A DNA stretch of 64,000 nucleotides from Edaphobacter paludis. Lineage in GTDB: Bacteria > Acidobacteriota > Terriglobia > Terriglobales > Acidobacteriaceae. The stretch lies in NCBI RefSeq assembly GCF_039993895.1, contig NZ_CP121194.1, positions 992,001 to 1,056,000 of the forward strand, in the 5' to 3' direction. Made by a program: the position numbers and the translations under genes. The first letter of the stretch is position 1; every line of letters starts with the position of its first letter. The notes beneath the pieces were generated by a model that worked only from the letters and a program-made list of their open reading frames with translations, did not search any database and was not told the origin of the DNA. Positions 33,530-42,865 of this stretch are shown here, piece after piece.

Positions 33530-34717
33530 ATGGGCTTGTCGCAGCAGAGTGCAGTGAAGGAAATATCACAGGAGCAAGCAAGGCTGGCGTGGATGGCGTT
33601 GACCTTGACGCCGGGATTGGGGCCGACGCGGATTGCAAGAGCAGTAAAGGCGTTGGGGGCGGCTGAGCGACTGTTTGAGATTTCGCTGACGGAGTTGGAA
33701 GCGACGGGGATGCCGGCGCAGTCGGCGCAGTTTATCTTCGACGGCAAAGCGAGGGAAGCCGCTGAGAACGAGATGCAGCGTGTGGCCGAGGCGGGTGGAA
33801 GTATTTTGACTCAGGCGGATGAAGCCTATCCGGAGCGACTGCGGGAGATCTACGACCCGCCGTCTGTGTTGTGGATTCGCGGGAATGTGGATCTACTGGC
33901 GCGACCGGGGATCGCCGTGGTGGGGACGCGGCATCCTTCGCCCTATGGTGCGGGGATGGCGGAGATGTTGTCGCGTGACCTGGCTAACCGTCGGCTGGTG
34001 ATTCTGAGCGGAATGGCTCGCGGGGTGGACACGGCGGCGCACAAAGGGGCGATCGAGGCAGGCGGCAAAACGGTTGCGGTCTGGGGAACAGGGATCGACG
34101 TGATTTACCCGAAGGAGAATAAGAAGCTCGCGGAAAATATCGTGGCGTCGGGTGGAACGATCGTAAGCGAGTATCCTCTGGGGACGTTTCCCGCTCCACA
34201 GAACTTCCCGATTCGGAACCGGATTTTGAGCGGCATGAGCATCGGAGTACTTGTTATCGAGGCAGCCGAGTACAGCGGGACGCGCATCACGGCGCGGTGT
34301 GCGATGGAACAGAATCGCGATGTCTACGCCGTGCCGGGGAACGTGACCAACAAGAATGCCTGGGGGCCTAACACGCTGATTAAGCAGGGCGCCAAGCTCA
34401 CGGCGACGTGGGAAGACGTGTGGGAGGACCTGCCTTCGCAGATACGGCGGCAGCTGGAGGATGAAATAGGTGCGTCAGGGGAGGATGAATCGAAACTCGC
34501 GGAGAGCGCATCTTTATTTAGCAACAAGCCACTGCCGCAGCATGAGCAGACGGTTCTGGACAAGCTGAGGCATGATGAGTCGATGCAACTGGATGACTTG
34601 ATCGAGGGCCTGGAGGCGGAGTTGGGATCTGCTGAAATCTTTACGGCGCTGTTTGAGCTGGAGCTTGCCGGCCGGGTGAGGCAGTTGCCGGGCAAGAATT
34701 ATGTGCGCTCGTTCTAG
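33530..34717 (+). CDS. dprA: DNA-processing protein DprA
   Basis: Cytoplasmic protein that protects incoming single-stranded DNA and loads RecA during transformation. It has 395 residues. An N-terminal SAM-like region (about 10-85) is followed by the Rossmann-like DprA core: ILSGMARGVDTAAHKGAI near 160, VAVWGTGIDVIYP near 184, and SGTRITARCAMEQNRDVYAVPG near 245-265. A C-terminal winged-helix (DML1-like) domain occupies about 325-395. It lies upstream of topA, a common bacterial pairing. Confidence 0.94.
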   Translation: MGLSQQSAVKEISQEQARLAWMALTLTPGLGPTRIARAVKALGAAERLFEISLTELEATGMPAQSAQFIFDGKAREAAENEMQRVAEAGGSILTQADEAYPERLREIYDPPSVLWIRGNVDLLARPGIAVVGTRHPSPYGAGMAEMLSRDLANRRLVILSGMARGVDTAAHKGAIEAGGKTVAVWGTGIDVIYPKENKKLAENIVASGGTIVSEYPLGTFPAPQNFPIRNRILSGMSIGVLVIEAAEYSGTRITARCAMEQNRDVYAVPGNVTNKNAWGPNTLIKQGAKLTATWEDVWEDLPSQIRRQLEDEIGASGEDESKLAESASLFSNKPLPQHEQTVLDKLRHDESMQLDDLIEGLEAELGSAEIFTALFELELAGRVRQLPGKNYVRSF

Positions 34718-34929
34718 CGATGAACATTCTAGACAGGCTTCCGTGCTGGTAGGCGAGGCATACGTTATTGAAAAGGAACAGTCTATCGGGATAGCTTCTG
34801 CTCGAATTTTAAGTTTTGCAGAACCGCCGGGTTCGCATATTTCTGGCAACTCGTGTTAGGTTCGCATTGGAATCCTGCATCACGGAACGTTTTGTTAGGG
34901 TAGTGCTTTTTGGTGGACGAAGGGAACGA

Positions 34930-37749
34930 ATGGCTAAATCACTTGTGATCGTCGAATCGCCGGCGAAGGCGAAGACGATCAATAAATATCTGGGCAGCGA
35001 CTACGTGGTGGAGGCCTCGATTGGCCACATCATGGACCTGCCGAAGAACGACATTGGCGTTGAGCTGAAGAATCGGACGTTTGAACCGACGCTGATTGTG
35101 TCTCCGGGCAAGGAAAAGGTTGTAGAGCGGCTGAAGAAGCTGGCGGCGAAGTCGGACATGGTCTACCTTGCTCCCGACCCGGACCGCGAGGGCGAGGCAA
35201 TTGCCGCGCATCTATCGATGCAGCTTCTACCGGTGATGAAGGACAGGACGAAGATCAGGCGCGTCACTTTCAACGAGATCACGCAAAAGGCCGTGAAGGC
35301 TGCGTTTGCCCATGCCCGCGATGTTGATGAGAACCTGGTGGACGCGCAACAGACACGGCGCGTACTCGATCGATTAGTGGGATATCAGGTTTCGCCATTG
35401 CTGTGGGACAAGGTGCGCCGCGGACTGAGCGCGGGACGGGTGCAGACGGTGGCTCTGCGGTTGATCGTGGAGCGCGAACTGGAGATTAACAACTTTGAGC
35501 CGGTCGAGTACTGGACGATCCATGCAACGCTGAAGCCGAGCCCGGACGGACAGGAGTTTATCGCGCGCTTTGTCGGGATAGATGGCGTTGCGGCGCGGGT
35601 TGCGAACGGCACGGATGAGACTGGGAAAGAATTGTTCATCGCCAGTTCGTTGCCGACGAAGCAGCGCATCGATGATGTCGTTGCCCAGCTTGAGAAGGCC
35701 AGTTGGTCCGTGCGTTCGGTCGAGCGCAAGGAGCGCAAGCGGAATCCCACAGCTCCATTTACTACCAGCAAGTTGCAGCAGGACGCTTCGAGCCGACTGG
35801 GCTTCAATGTTCGGCGAACGATGGGTGTGGCCCAGCGTTTGTATGAAGGCGTTGAGATCGGTAAGGAAGGTACGGTCGGTCTGATTACGTACATGCGTAC
35901 CGATTCGACCCGCGTCTCTCCGGATGCGATTGTCGAAGCTCGTGAGTACGTTCAGAAGAATCTTGGCGCGCAGTATCTGCCTGCAAAGCCGAACGAGTAC
36001 AAGAGCAAGAAGGATGCGCAGGACGCGCACGAGGCGATTCGGCCAACGAACGTTGCGTTTACTCCGGAGGCGATTCGCAAGAACCTGAGTGAGGAGCAGT
36101 ACAAGCTCTACAAGCTGATCTGGCAGCGCTTCGTCGCTTCACAGATGGTGCCGGCGGTGTTCGATCAGACGACCGTCGATATCGCTGCGAAGGCAGACAA
36201 GACCTACGACTTCCGCGTGTCGGGATCGGTGATGAAGTTCGATGGCTTCCTCAAGGTCTATGAGCAGGTCGCGGAGAAGAAAGACGAAGACGAGGGACTC
36301 GACACCAAGCTGCCAGCGTTGAACGATGGGCAGGCATTGACGAAGCAGAAGGTCGATTCGGAGCAGAAGTTTACCGAGCCTCCGCCGCGCTATAACGAGG
36401 CTTCGCTGGTCAAGGTTCTGGAAGAACGCGGCATTGGGCGTCCTTCGACCTACGCGTCCATCATTAATACAATTCAGGACCGCGACTATGTGAAGAAGAT
36501 TGGCGCGAAGTTTGTGCCGACGGAGATTGGCACGGTCGTTACCGGGTTGCTGGTGAAGAACTTTCCTTACATCTTCGACACGCAGTACACAGCGACGCTC
36601 GAAGGTGAACTGGATGCAGTGGAAGAAGGCGAGGAGCGGTGGACCGATCTGCTGACTGGCTTCTACGACCACTTCGAGAAGGAGCTGAAGGTCGCCAGTA
36701 CGCAGATGGAAGACGTCAAGCGGATGGAGCAGGCGACCACCGAAGTCTGCGATAAATGCGACAGCCCGCTGATTCTGAAGTGGGGTAAGTTTGGCAGCTT
36801 CTTCTCGTGCAGCAACTTCACCAAGGTGAAGCCGATGACCGTGGCGCTGGGCCCGTGGAAGAAGGACGCGAAGGCAGTCACGAAGAAGGTGATGGCTGCA
36901 TTCGAGTTTCCCATGATCGTGAAGGCGACCACGGAAGATGTGATCGAGTATTCGAAAGAGGTTGACGACGCGAAAGAGTTGGCAGCTTCGATCAATGCGG
37001 CGGCGGAGCAGGGCAAGAAGATAACCGTCGAGCCAGTGAGCTGCGACTTTACCAAGGAAAACTTCGCCGCCAAGCCGGACCTCAGCGCGCCGGGGGCGGA
37101 CGATGTTCCCGAAGAAGAGTTCTGCGACAACTGCGGTCGAGTGATGGTGCTGCGCAATGGGCCGTGGGGGCCGTTCATGGCTTGCCCCGGATACAACGAG
37201 GACCCGCCTTGCAAGACGATTCGCAAACTGACGCAGAAGGTGCAGCAGAAGCCGCCTGTCCAGTTGGAAGAGATGTGCCCGAAGTGCGGCAAGCCGCTTT
37301 TGTTGCGGAATGGGCAGTATGGCGAATTCATCAGTTGCAGCGGATATCCGAAGTGCAAGTACATCAAACAGGAGCTGCTCGATGTGCCGTGCCCGAAGTG
37401 CGGTGGCGACATTGCCGTCCGCAAGACCAAGCGGGGAGATACGTTTTACGGTTGCGTGAAATACCCGAAGTGTGACTTTGCTTCGAATCTGAAGCTGGTA
37501 AATCAGGCTTGCCCCAAGGGAGATAGCCCCTATCTTCTGGAGGTTGCGAACGACAAGGGTACGTATCTGGTGTGCCCAAACAATCGCGAGGCGCTGCCGA
37601 AGAGACGAAAGAAAAAGGGCGCTCCGGAAGAGGAATCCACTACCCCGGAGTGCAGCTATGAGAAGAAGATTGGCGGCCCTGCTCCAACTCCGGTTGCGGA
37701 GAAGCCGGACCCCGAGAAGACCCGTCCTGTGATTGAGAGTGTTGCATAG
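34930..37749 (+). CDS. topA: DNA topoisomerase I
   Basis: Type IA topoisomerase that relaxes negative supercoils. The start chosen is ATG 34930 (MAKSLVIVESPAKAKT), with a GAAGGGA site before it; an upstream in-frame codon at 34816 would add 38 unlikely residues. Length is 939 residues. The Toprim domain has the acidic DPDREGEA motif near 80 and the active-site Tyr321 lies in LITYMRTDSTR. The C-terminal third (about 605-900) carries about five zinc-ribbon-like repeats such as CPKCGKPLLLRNG and CPKCGGDIAVRK; the first lacks its last Cys. A Pro/Glu-rich tail ends the protein. Confidence 0.96.
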   Translation: MAKSLVIVESPAKAKTINKYLGSDYVVEASIGHIMDLPKNDIGVELKNRTFEPTLIVSPGKEKVVERLKKLAAKSDMVYLAPDPDREGEAIAAHLSMQLLPVMKDRTKIRRVTFNEITQKAVKAAFAHARDVDENLVDAQQTRRVLDRLVGYQVSPLLWDKVRRGLSAGRVQTVALRLIVERELEINNFEPVEYWTIHATLKPSPDGQEFIARFVGIDGVAARVANGTDETGKELFIASSLPTKQRIDDVVAQLEKASWSVRSVERKERKRNPTAPFTTSKLQQDASSRLGFNVRRTMGVAQRLYEGVEIGKEGTVGLITYMRTDSTRVSPDAIVEAREYVQKNLGAQYLPAKPNEYKSKKDAQDAHEAIRPTNVAFTPEAIRKNLSEEQYKLYKLIWQRFVASQMVPAVFDQTTVDIAAKADKTYDFRVSGSVMKFDGFLKVYEQVAEKKDEDEGLDTKLPALNDGQALTKQKVDSEQKFTEPPPRYNEASLVKVLEERGIGRPSTYASIINTIQDRDYVKKIGAKFVPTEIGTVVTGLLVKNFPYIFDTQYTATLEGELDAVEEGEERWTDLLTGFYDHFEKELKVASTQMEDVKRMEQATTEVCDKCDSPLILKWGKFGSFFSCSNFTKVKPMTVALGPWKKDAKAVTKKVMAAFEFPMIVKATTEDVIEYSKEVDDAKELAASINAAAEQGKKITVEPVSCDFTKENFAAKPDLSAPGADDVPEEEFCDNCGRVMVLRNGPWGPFMACPGYNEDPPCKTIRKLTQKVQQKPPVQLEEMCPKCGKPLLLRNGQYGEFISCSGYPKCKYIKQELLDVPCPKCGGDIAVRKTKRGDTFYGCVKYPKCDFASNLKLVNQACPKGDSPYLLEVANDKGTYLVCPNNREALPKRRKKKGAPEEESTTPECSYEKKIGGPAPTPVAEKPDPEKTRPVIESVA

Positions 37750-37778
37750 TTGCAAAAATGAATAGCGATGGAGAATGA

Positions 37779-38204
37779 ATGGCGACTGCGGCGGATGCGG
37801 AATTGGTGTTGCGGCTTTATGAGCTTCGGCGGGAAGAGACTTTGAGGAAGGCAAGACAATTTATGGTCTTCGACTTCCAGCCAAAGACTCTGGAAGAGTT
37901 ACGAGCGGTGTCGAGGGATGTAAATTCGGAGCTCAACGCTGCCTGGCGACAGGTCCTGAGCTACTGGGAGATGACGGCTTCGCTGGTATTGCGCGGCGCG
38001 CTGGACGCCGACCTCTTTCTGGATTCTAACGGAGAAGGCATCCTGCTCTATGCCAAGTTTCACCACTTCCACGCCGAAACGGAGAAGCAGTCGGGCAATC
38101 CGTTCATGGGGCAGACGGCGGCGTTGATAGAAAAGTATCCGGCGGCCAAAACCTTATATGACGTCTTCTTGAAAAGGTTTGGCCCAGCTTCTTCGCCAGC
38201 CTAG
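37779..38204 (+). CDS. Conserved-looking hypothetical protein downstream of topA
   Basis: A 141-residue soluble, mostly helical protein that starts 29 bases after the topA stop and may be co-transcribed with it. It begins with a helix ATAADAELVLRLYELRREET and contains FMVFDFQPKTLEEL, WEMTASLVLRGALDADLFLD and KYPAAKTLYDVFLKRFG. It has no signal or membrane segment. The coding character looks real. I do not recognise a family. Confidence 0.72.
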   Translation: MATAADAELVLRLYELRREETLRKARQFMVFDFQPKTLEELRAVSRDVNSELNAAWRQVLSYWEMTASLVLRGALDADLFLDSNGEGILLYAKFHHFHAETEKQSGNPFMGQTAALIEKYPAAKTLYDVFLKRFGPASSPA

Positions 38205-38310
38205 CGGCTGGGTTTAGCCGCATCCCGCACAGTCTATCTTTGCTGCGCTTTCCTTTTCGGCATCGCTTCTGTTACAAATAGTTTGGTAGCTTTCAGGGTT
38301 CAGGCCCTCG

Positions 38311-38337
38311 CTCATAAGCCGTAACTGCGGCTATGAG
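38311..38337 (+). other. Hairpin upstream of the DUF427 gene
   Basis: ctcata(a)gccg at 38311-38321 pairs with cggctatgag at 38328-38337, ten pairs with one bulge and a six-base loop, 34 bases before the ATG at 38372. It could be an attenuator, a transcript-stabilising 5' structure or a terminator of the preceding gene. No T-tract follows. Confidence 0.4.
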
Positions 38338-38371
38338 CTGTAACTTCTTGAAAAGAATAAGGTAGCGAACA

Positions 38372-38656
38372 ATGGCGAAGGCAGTATGGAATGGCCAGAC
38401 GCTGGCCGAGAGCGAGACGTACGAGACAGTTGAGGGGAACATTTACTTCCCCGAAGAGACCGTCAAACGAGAGTTTTTGAGGCCCAGTTCGACGACCTCC
38501 AGTTGTCCGTGGAAGGGACAAGCGCGCTACTACACGATCCTCGTGGATGACCAGGAGAATCAGGATGCGGCGTGGTACTACCCCGATCCGAAGCCTGCAG
38601 CGCGAAATGTGAAGCACCACATTGCATTCTGGCGAGGCGTGGAAGTTACGAAGTAA
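38372..38656 (+). CDS. DUF427-family protein
   Basis: A 94-residue protein that matches the DUF427 core: KAVWNGQTLAESETYE, GNIYFPEETV, STTSSCPWKGQARYY, WYYPDPKPAA and HHIAFWRGVEV. These form a small beta-tent fold of unknown function, common in soil bacteria. It is transcribed alone and ends at a strong intrinsic terminator. Confidence 0.9.
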   Translation: MAKAVWNGQTLAESETYETVEGNIYFPEETVKREFLRPSSTTSSCPWKGQARYYTILVDDQENQDAAWYYPDPKPAARNVKHHIAFWRGVEVTK

Positions 38657-38672
38657 TTTGGGAGATCATGCG

Positions 38673-38703
38673 AGGGGAGAGGCTCCGGCTTCTCCCCTTT
38701 TTG
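38673..38703 (+). terminator. Rho-independent terminator after the DUF427 gene
   Basis: aggggagaggc at 38673-38683 pairs with gcttctcccct at 38688-38698 (11 pairs with one G-T wobble, 4-base loop) and is followed by ttttt. The histidine-kinase gene converges from the other side, ending at 38710. Confidence 0.88.
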
Positions 38704-38709
38704 CTTTAA

Positions 38710-40194
38710 CTAATAAGCTTGTGCCTGGTCGAGCGGAAGGCGGACCTGGAAGCATGTGGCTCCGGGGTTGGATTCGACGGTCAGGAAGCCGGAATGGCGG
38801 CTGACGATGCGCTGGGCAGTATCGAGCCCGAGGCCAAGCCCGTGGCCGGGGGCTTTCGTGGTAAAGAAAGGCTCGAAGATCCGGGACTTGATGGCCGGAT
38901 TGATCTCCGGGCCATTGTTCCAGACTTCGACGCTGGCCATGGTTCCGGTGAGGCAGGTACGGAGTCGAAGGACGCCGGGCTCGCCGCTCGATCGCATAGC
39001 CTCGATCGCGTTTTCGATGAGTGCGGTCCAGACCTGGCTGAGCTCGCTGCCGTAGGCGCTTATGGGTGGCAGCGCAGGGTCGAAGTCGCGCTCGACGGTG
39101 ATGCCCTGCAGCCGCGAGGCGAACATCGCCAGGGTGGTCTCAAGGGACTGCGCAAGGTCGATGTCCTGAATGGGCGCCTGGTCCATATAGGAGTAGTCCT
39201 TGATGGCGCTGATGAGGTCGAAGATGCGCACCGTTGAGTCGACAATGGCCTCGGTCATGCGCTCGACGCGCAGGGAGCTGGCGAAGGTACTGATGGTGAC
39301 CGGGACAAGCTCCGCCGGAGCGTGGCGCGCGAGATCGTCGAGGTGTTCGAGGGTAAGGCGCGTCTCGGAGAGCGAAGGTGCAATCGTCCAGGGATCGGGA
39401 ACGTTGTGAGCGGCGAGCCATTTGGTGATCTGCTCCTCCCGATCGGAGGAGGCCAGCGGGTTCTGCGGCGCAACGGTCTCAGGGGAGTAGGCGGCCATGC
39501 TGGCGCGGGTGCGGATGACCCAATCTTTATAGCCCTTGGACTGCTCGGGGGTAAGACAGAGCGATCCCATAAGATACTTCTGGTCGCCGTACTTGCGCAG
39601 CTCGCCGAAGAGGCTCGCTGCCGAACGCTGCGCCGCCGACGCAGGATTATTAAGCTCGTGCGAGAGATTGGCCGCAAGTTTGCCCAGCGCGGCGAGTTTC
39701 TCGGCCTGCTGCTCCATGCGTGTCACTTCACGCACGCGGTCGAGCAGCACGGAGACACAGCGCTGTGCCATGGAGGGGATGGCGGCGAGCATCTCGGGAA
39801 ATAGGGACTCGTGGATGTCGAGAACCCAGGTAGGTCCGATGGTGTAGCCGTCTCCGCCGTAGTTCTTCATGCGCGAGAAGGGCAGCTTGCCAGTCATCTG
39901 GCCGGCGCGGCCGATGAAGAGGGCCATAGGGCCGGAGTGCCGCCGGCGCACGTGGATCTCCCCGCGCAGGATGAAGACGAGGTGTGAGGTTGGCTCGCCC
40001 TCACGGAAGACGAGAGCATCGCTGTCGCTGATGCGCTCGGAGCCGTGCGTGGCAAGCCACGTGTATTCTACGTCCGAGAGCCCCGCGAGAGGACCGATGG
40101 TGCGCATCGCATCGAGGATCTGAGGCAGCGGCGTGGGAGTTGCAGGTGTGATGGGAACCAGGTATGGCTCGGCTTGGAGGGTCGCGGTTTCCAT
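38710..40194 (-). CDS. Sensor histidine kinase with N-terminal cyclic-nucleotide-binding-like domain
   Basis: A 494-residue protein without membrane segments. A cNMP-binding (CRP-like) beta-barrel at about 45-150 includes LVFREGEPTSHLVFILRGEI. It is followed by a coiled linker, a HisKA-type helix with phosphoacceptor His179 in ANLSHELNNP, and a HATPase domain with N-box WTALIENAIEAM, G1 WNNGPEI, F-box FEPFFTTK and G2 GHGLGLGLDTA. It should be a soluble kinase gated by a small ligand or redox state. No response regulator is encoded next to it, so its partner is elsewhere. Single gene, convergent with DUF427. Confidence 0.92.
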   Translation of the reverse strand: METATLQAEPYLVPITPATPTPLPQILDAMRTIGPLAGLSDVEYTWLATHGSERISDSDALVFREGEPTSHLVFILRGEIHVRRRHSGPMALFIGRAGQMTGKLPFSRMKNYGGDGYTIGPTWVLDIHESLFPEMLAAIPSMAQRCVSVLLDRVREVTRMEQQAEKLAALGKLAANLSHELNNPASAAQRSAASLFGELRKYGDQKYLMGSLCLTPEQSKGYKDWVIRTRASMAAYSPETVAPQNPLASSDREEQITKWLAAHNVPDPWTIAPSLSETRLTLEHLDDLARHAPAELVPVTISTFASSLRVERMTEAIVDSTVRIFDLISAIKDYSYMDQAPIQDIDLAQSLETTLAMFASRLQGITVERDFDPALPPISAYGSELSQVWTALIENAIEAMRSSGEPGVLRLRTCLTGTMASVEVWNNGPEINPAIKSRIFEPFFTTKAPGHGLGLGLDTAQRIVSRHSGFLTVESNPGATCFQVRLPLDQAQAY

Positions 40195-40284
40195 AGGGCG
40201 GGACTCCAGTTCTATTGTTATGGTAAGTCGATGCTGTAAAGTACGCGAGTCTTTATGTGCGGGTTCCCTTATTGAAATGTAAAG

Positions 40285-40317
40285 ACGAAAGGCGGAGCAG
40301 TCAGCTCCGCCTTTCGT
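40285..40317 (-). terminator. Terminator of the leu/ilv operon
   Basis: Perfect 14-bp inverted repeat, acgaaaggcggagc at 40285-40298 and gctccgcctttcgt at 40304-40317, with a 5-base loop. It lies 18 bases past the ilvC stop on the minus strand and is followed there by ctttacattt. A strong end to an 11.5-kb transcription unit. Confidence 0.9.
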
Positions 40318-40334
40318 GTAATTGCGAACGGCGG

Positions 40335-41381
<1,047 letters not shown>

Positions 41382-41449
41382 TTAATGGTAGCTCAGTGAA
41401 TCAGTTGACGACTACGAATTGGGTGGATTTATTCGGTAATCGGGAAGTT

Positions 41450-42058
41450 TTAGTGCTCGTCAAATTCGTTGGGGATGATATCGCTCGTCGGCACAAGGGG
41501 AATATCGGCTTCGCCATTGCCGTTCGGCGTGCCCAGCGCCTTGAGCACGCGGCTGGTGTGGTGGCCGCGCCGCATAGCCATGCGGCCGGTGCGCGAGACC
41601 TCGAGGATGGTGTAGCCGCTCTCGCGTAATACCTGAAGCAAGCCTTCGATCTTCGACGAACTGCCGGTCATCTCCAGCATGATGGACTCTGGAGCGAGGT
41701 CGACGACGCGGGCGCGGAAGACCGTGGCCAACTCGAAGATCTGTGAACGGGACGAGAGTCCATTGGGCTCGCGTGGGCCTGCGGAGACCTTGATGAGGCA
41801 AAGCTCGCGAATAACGGCCTCGCTACGGCCCACCTCGTCGACATCGACGGTGATCTCCAGCTTGTAGAGGCTGGCACGAATTCGGTCGGCGGCGTGCTCC
41901 GGCGCCTCGCAGACGATGGTCATGCGCGAGGTGTCGGTGCGCTCCGACTCTCCGACCGTCAACGAGACAATGTTGATGTTGAGGCGGCGAAACAGCGAGG
42001 CGACGCGGGTCAGCACGCCGGGTTTATCTTCAACGAGGGCTACAAAGGTGTGGAGCAT
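41450..42058 (-). CDS. ilvN: Acetolactate synthase small (regulatory) subunit
   Basis: ACT-domain subunit that binds the large subunit IlvB, raises its activity and gives valine feedback. It has 202 residues. The N-terminal ACT domain begins HTFVALVEDKPGVLTRVASLFRRLNINIVS (about 3-32), and the second ACT-like half has PESIMLEMTGSSSKIEGL. It is longer than E. coli IlvH (163 residues) by a C-terminal tail rich in Asn and Pro. It is separated from its partner ilvB by two unknown genes. Confidence 0.93.
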   Translation of the reverse strand: MLHTFVALVEDKPGVLTRVASLFRRLNINIVSLTVGESERTDTSRMTIVCEAPEHAADRIRASLYKLEITVDVDEVGRSEAVIRELCLIKVSAGPREPNGLSSRSQIFELATVFRARVVDLAPESIMLEMTGSSSKIEGLLQVLRESGYTILEVSRTGRMAMRRGHHTSRVLKALGTPNGNGEADIPLVPTSDIIPNEFDEH

Positions 42059-42067
42059 GGAGACCTT

Positions 42068-42565
42068 TCAGTTCGGGTTCTGATCTGAGTGGGGCAAGGA
42101 GTTAGCGGGCGGTTTGGGATAAGTCGGAATATAGGTTTTGGGAATCTCGAACAGGATGAGTTCGCCTGGTTTGGCCTTTGGCCGGGCGTCGCTGCAACGG
42201 TTGCCGGTGGTGATTCCATTGCTGTGAATTTCGGCGATGGAGTAGTTGGTGTAAAGCTCGCCACGCGAACGGCAGTCCGCATACATGTTCGAAAGGATAC
42301 GGATGATGGTCGCGTTTCCGGTCTTCACGTCGATAATGCCGTTTTTGTCGGTGGGCATGGCGACTGATCCGATCTGGTCCACTCTGAGGGCCACGTTGAG
42401 CTGCTCGTCTGTGACGGGGCGGTTCGTCTTTGCGTTGATAATTTTGATTTTGACACTGTGCGTTTGTGTCTTTGCGAAGGCCGGTGCCAGCGCGAGTAGG
42501 AGCAGGAGCGCGGCTGCTCGGATAGGTTTGCCGGATTTAGTGTTTACTTGACCTGGGATATGCAC
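42068..42565 (-). CDS. Secreted hypothetical protein inside the leu/ilv operon
   Basis: A 165-residue protein with a signal peptide (about 1-31, ending FAK), then a beta-rich domain: HSVKIKIINAKTNRPVTDEQL looks like a carboxypeptidase-regulatory or Ig-like strand pattern. It has Cys at about 107 and 133 that could pair, and a Pro/Asn-rich end. It is ten bases upstream of ilvN and on the same strand, so it is probably co-transcribed. No known role in amino-acid synthesis. Family not recognised. Confidence 0.65.
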   Translation of the reverse strand: MHIPGQVNTKSGKPIRAAALLLLLALAPAFAKTQTHSVKIKIINAKTNRPVTDEQLNVALRVDQIGSVAMPTDKNGIIDVKTGNATIIRILSNMYADCRSRGELYTNYSIAEIHSNGITTGNRCSDARPKAKPGELILFEIPKTYIPTYPKPPANSLPHSDQNPN

Positions 42566-42576
42566 ATGAATGCCTT

Positions 42577-42852
42577 TTAGTGGGGCAGCGATTTCTTGGA
42601 TCGCATTCGGAAAACAAGTAGGGCAAATAAAGCAAACAACACGCAGTCGAAAATTGTGGCAAAAACGAGAAATGCAATACCGTGAGCCGACTCTATACCT
42701 TGCGGGAAAAACAGCGCCGCGAGAAGTGCGCCTGGCAACAAAACCATGGCGATGCTGCTGAATCGCTCTATTGAAGCTATCGCTGCAAGGATCGTTACAG
42801 AAGCTATTCCAATAAGAGAGGCCCAGCCGAGTTCTGCCCTGTTGACGGACAT
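42577..42852 (-). CDS. Small three-helix membrane protein inside the leu/ilv operon
   Basis: A 91-residue protein, mostly hydrophobic, with three membrane segments (about 10-27, 33-49 and 58-82) and a basic C-terminus RMRSKKSLPH. By eye its DNA is AT-richer than the flanking ilv genes, hinting at acquisition. It lies between ilvB (13 bases after the stop) and the secreted protein (11 bases before it). Function unknown. Confidence 0.6.
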   Translation of the reverse strand: MSVNRAELGWASLIGIASVTILAAIASIERFSSIAMVLLPGALLAALFFPQGIESAHGIAFLVFATIFDCVLFALFALLVFRMRSKKSLPH

Positions 42853-42865
42853 AATTTTGATCTAG

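Noticed and set aside
36139..37854. A 571-residue open frame antisense to topA
   Set aside because: It is a shadow of a high-GC gene; the plus-strand frame is unmistakably TopA.
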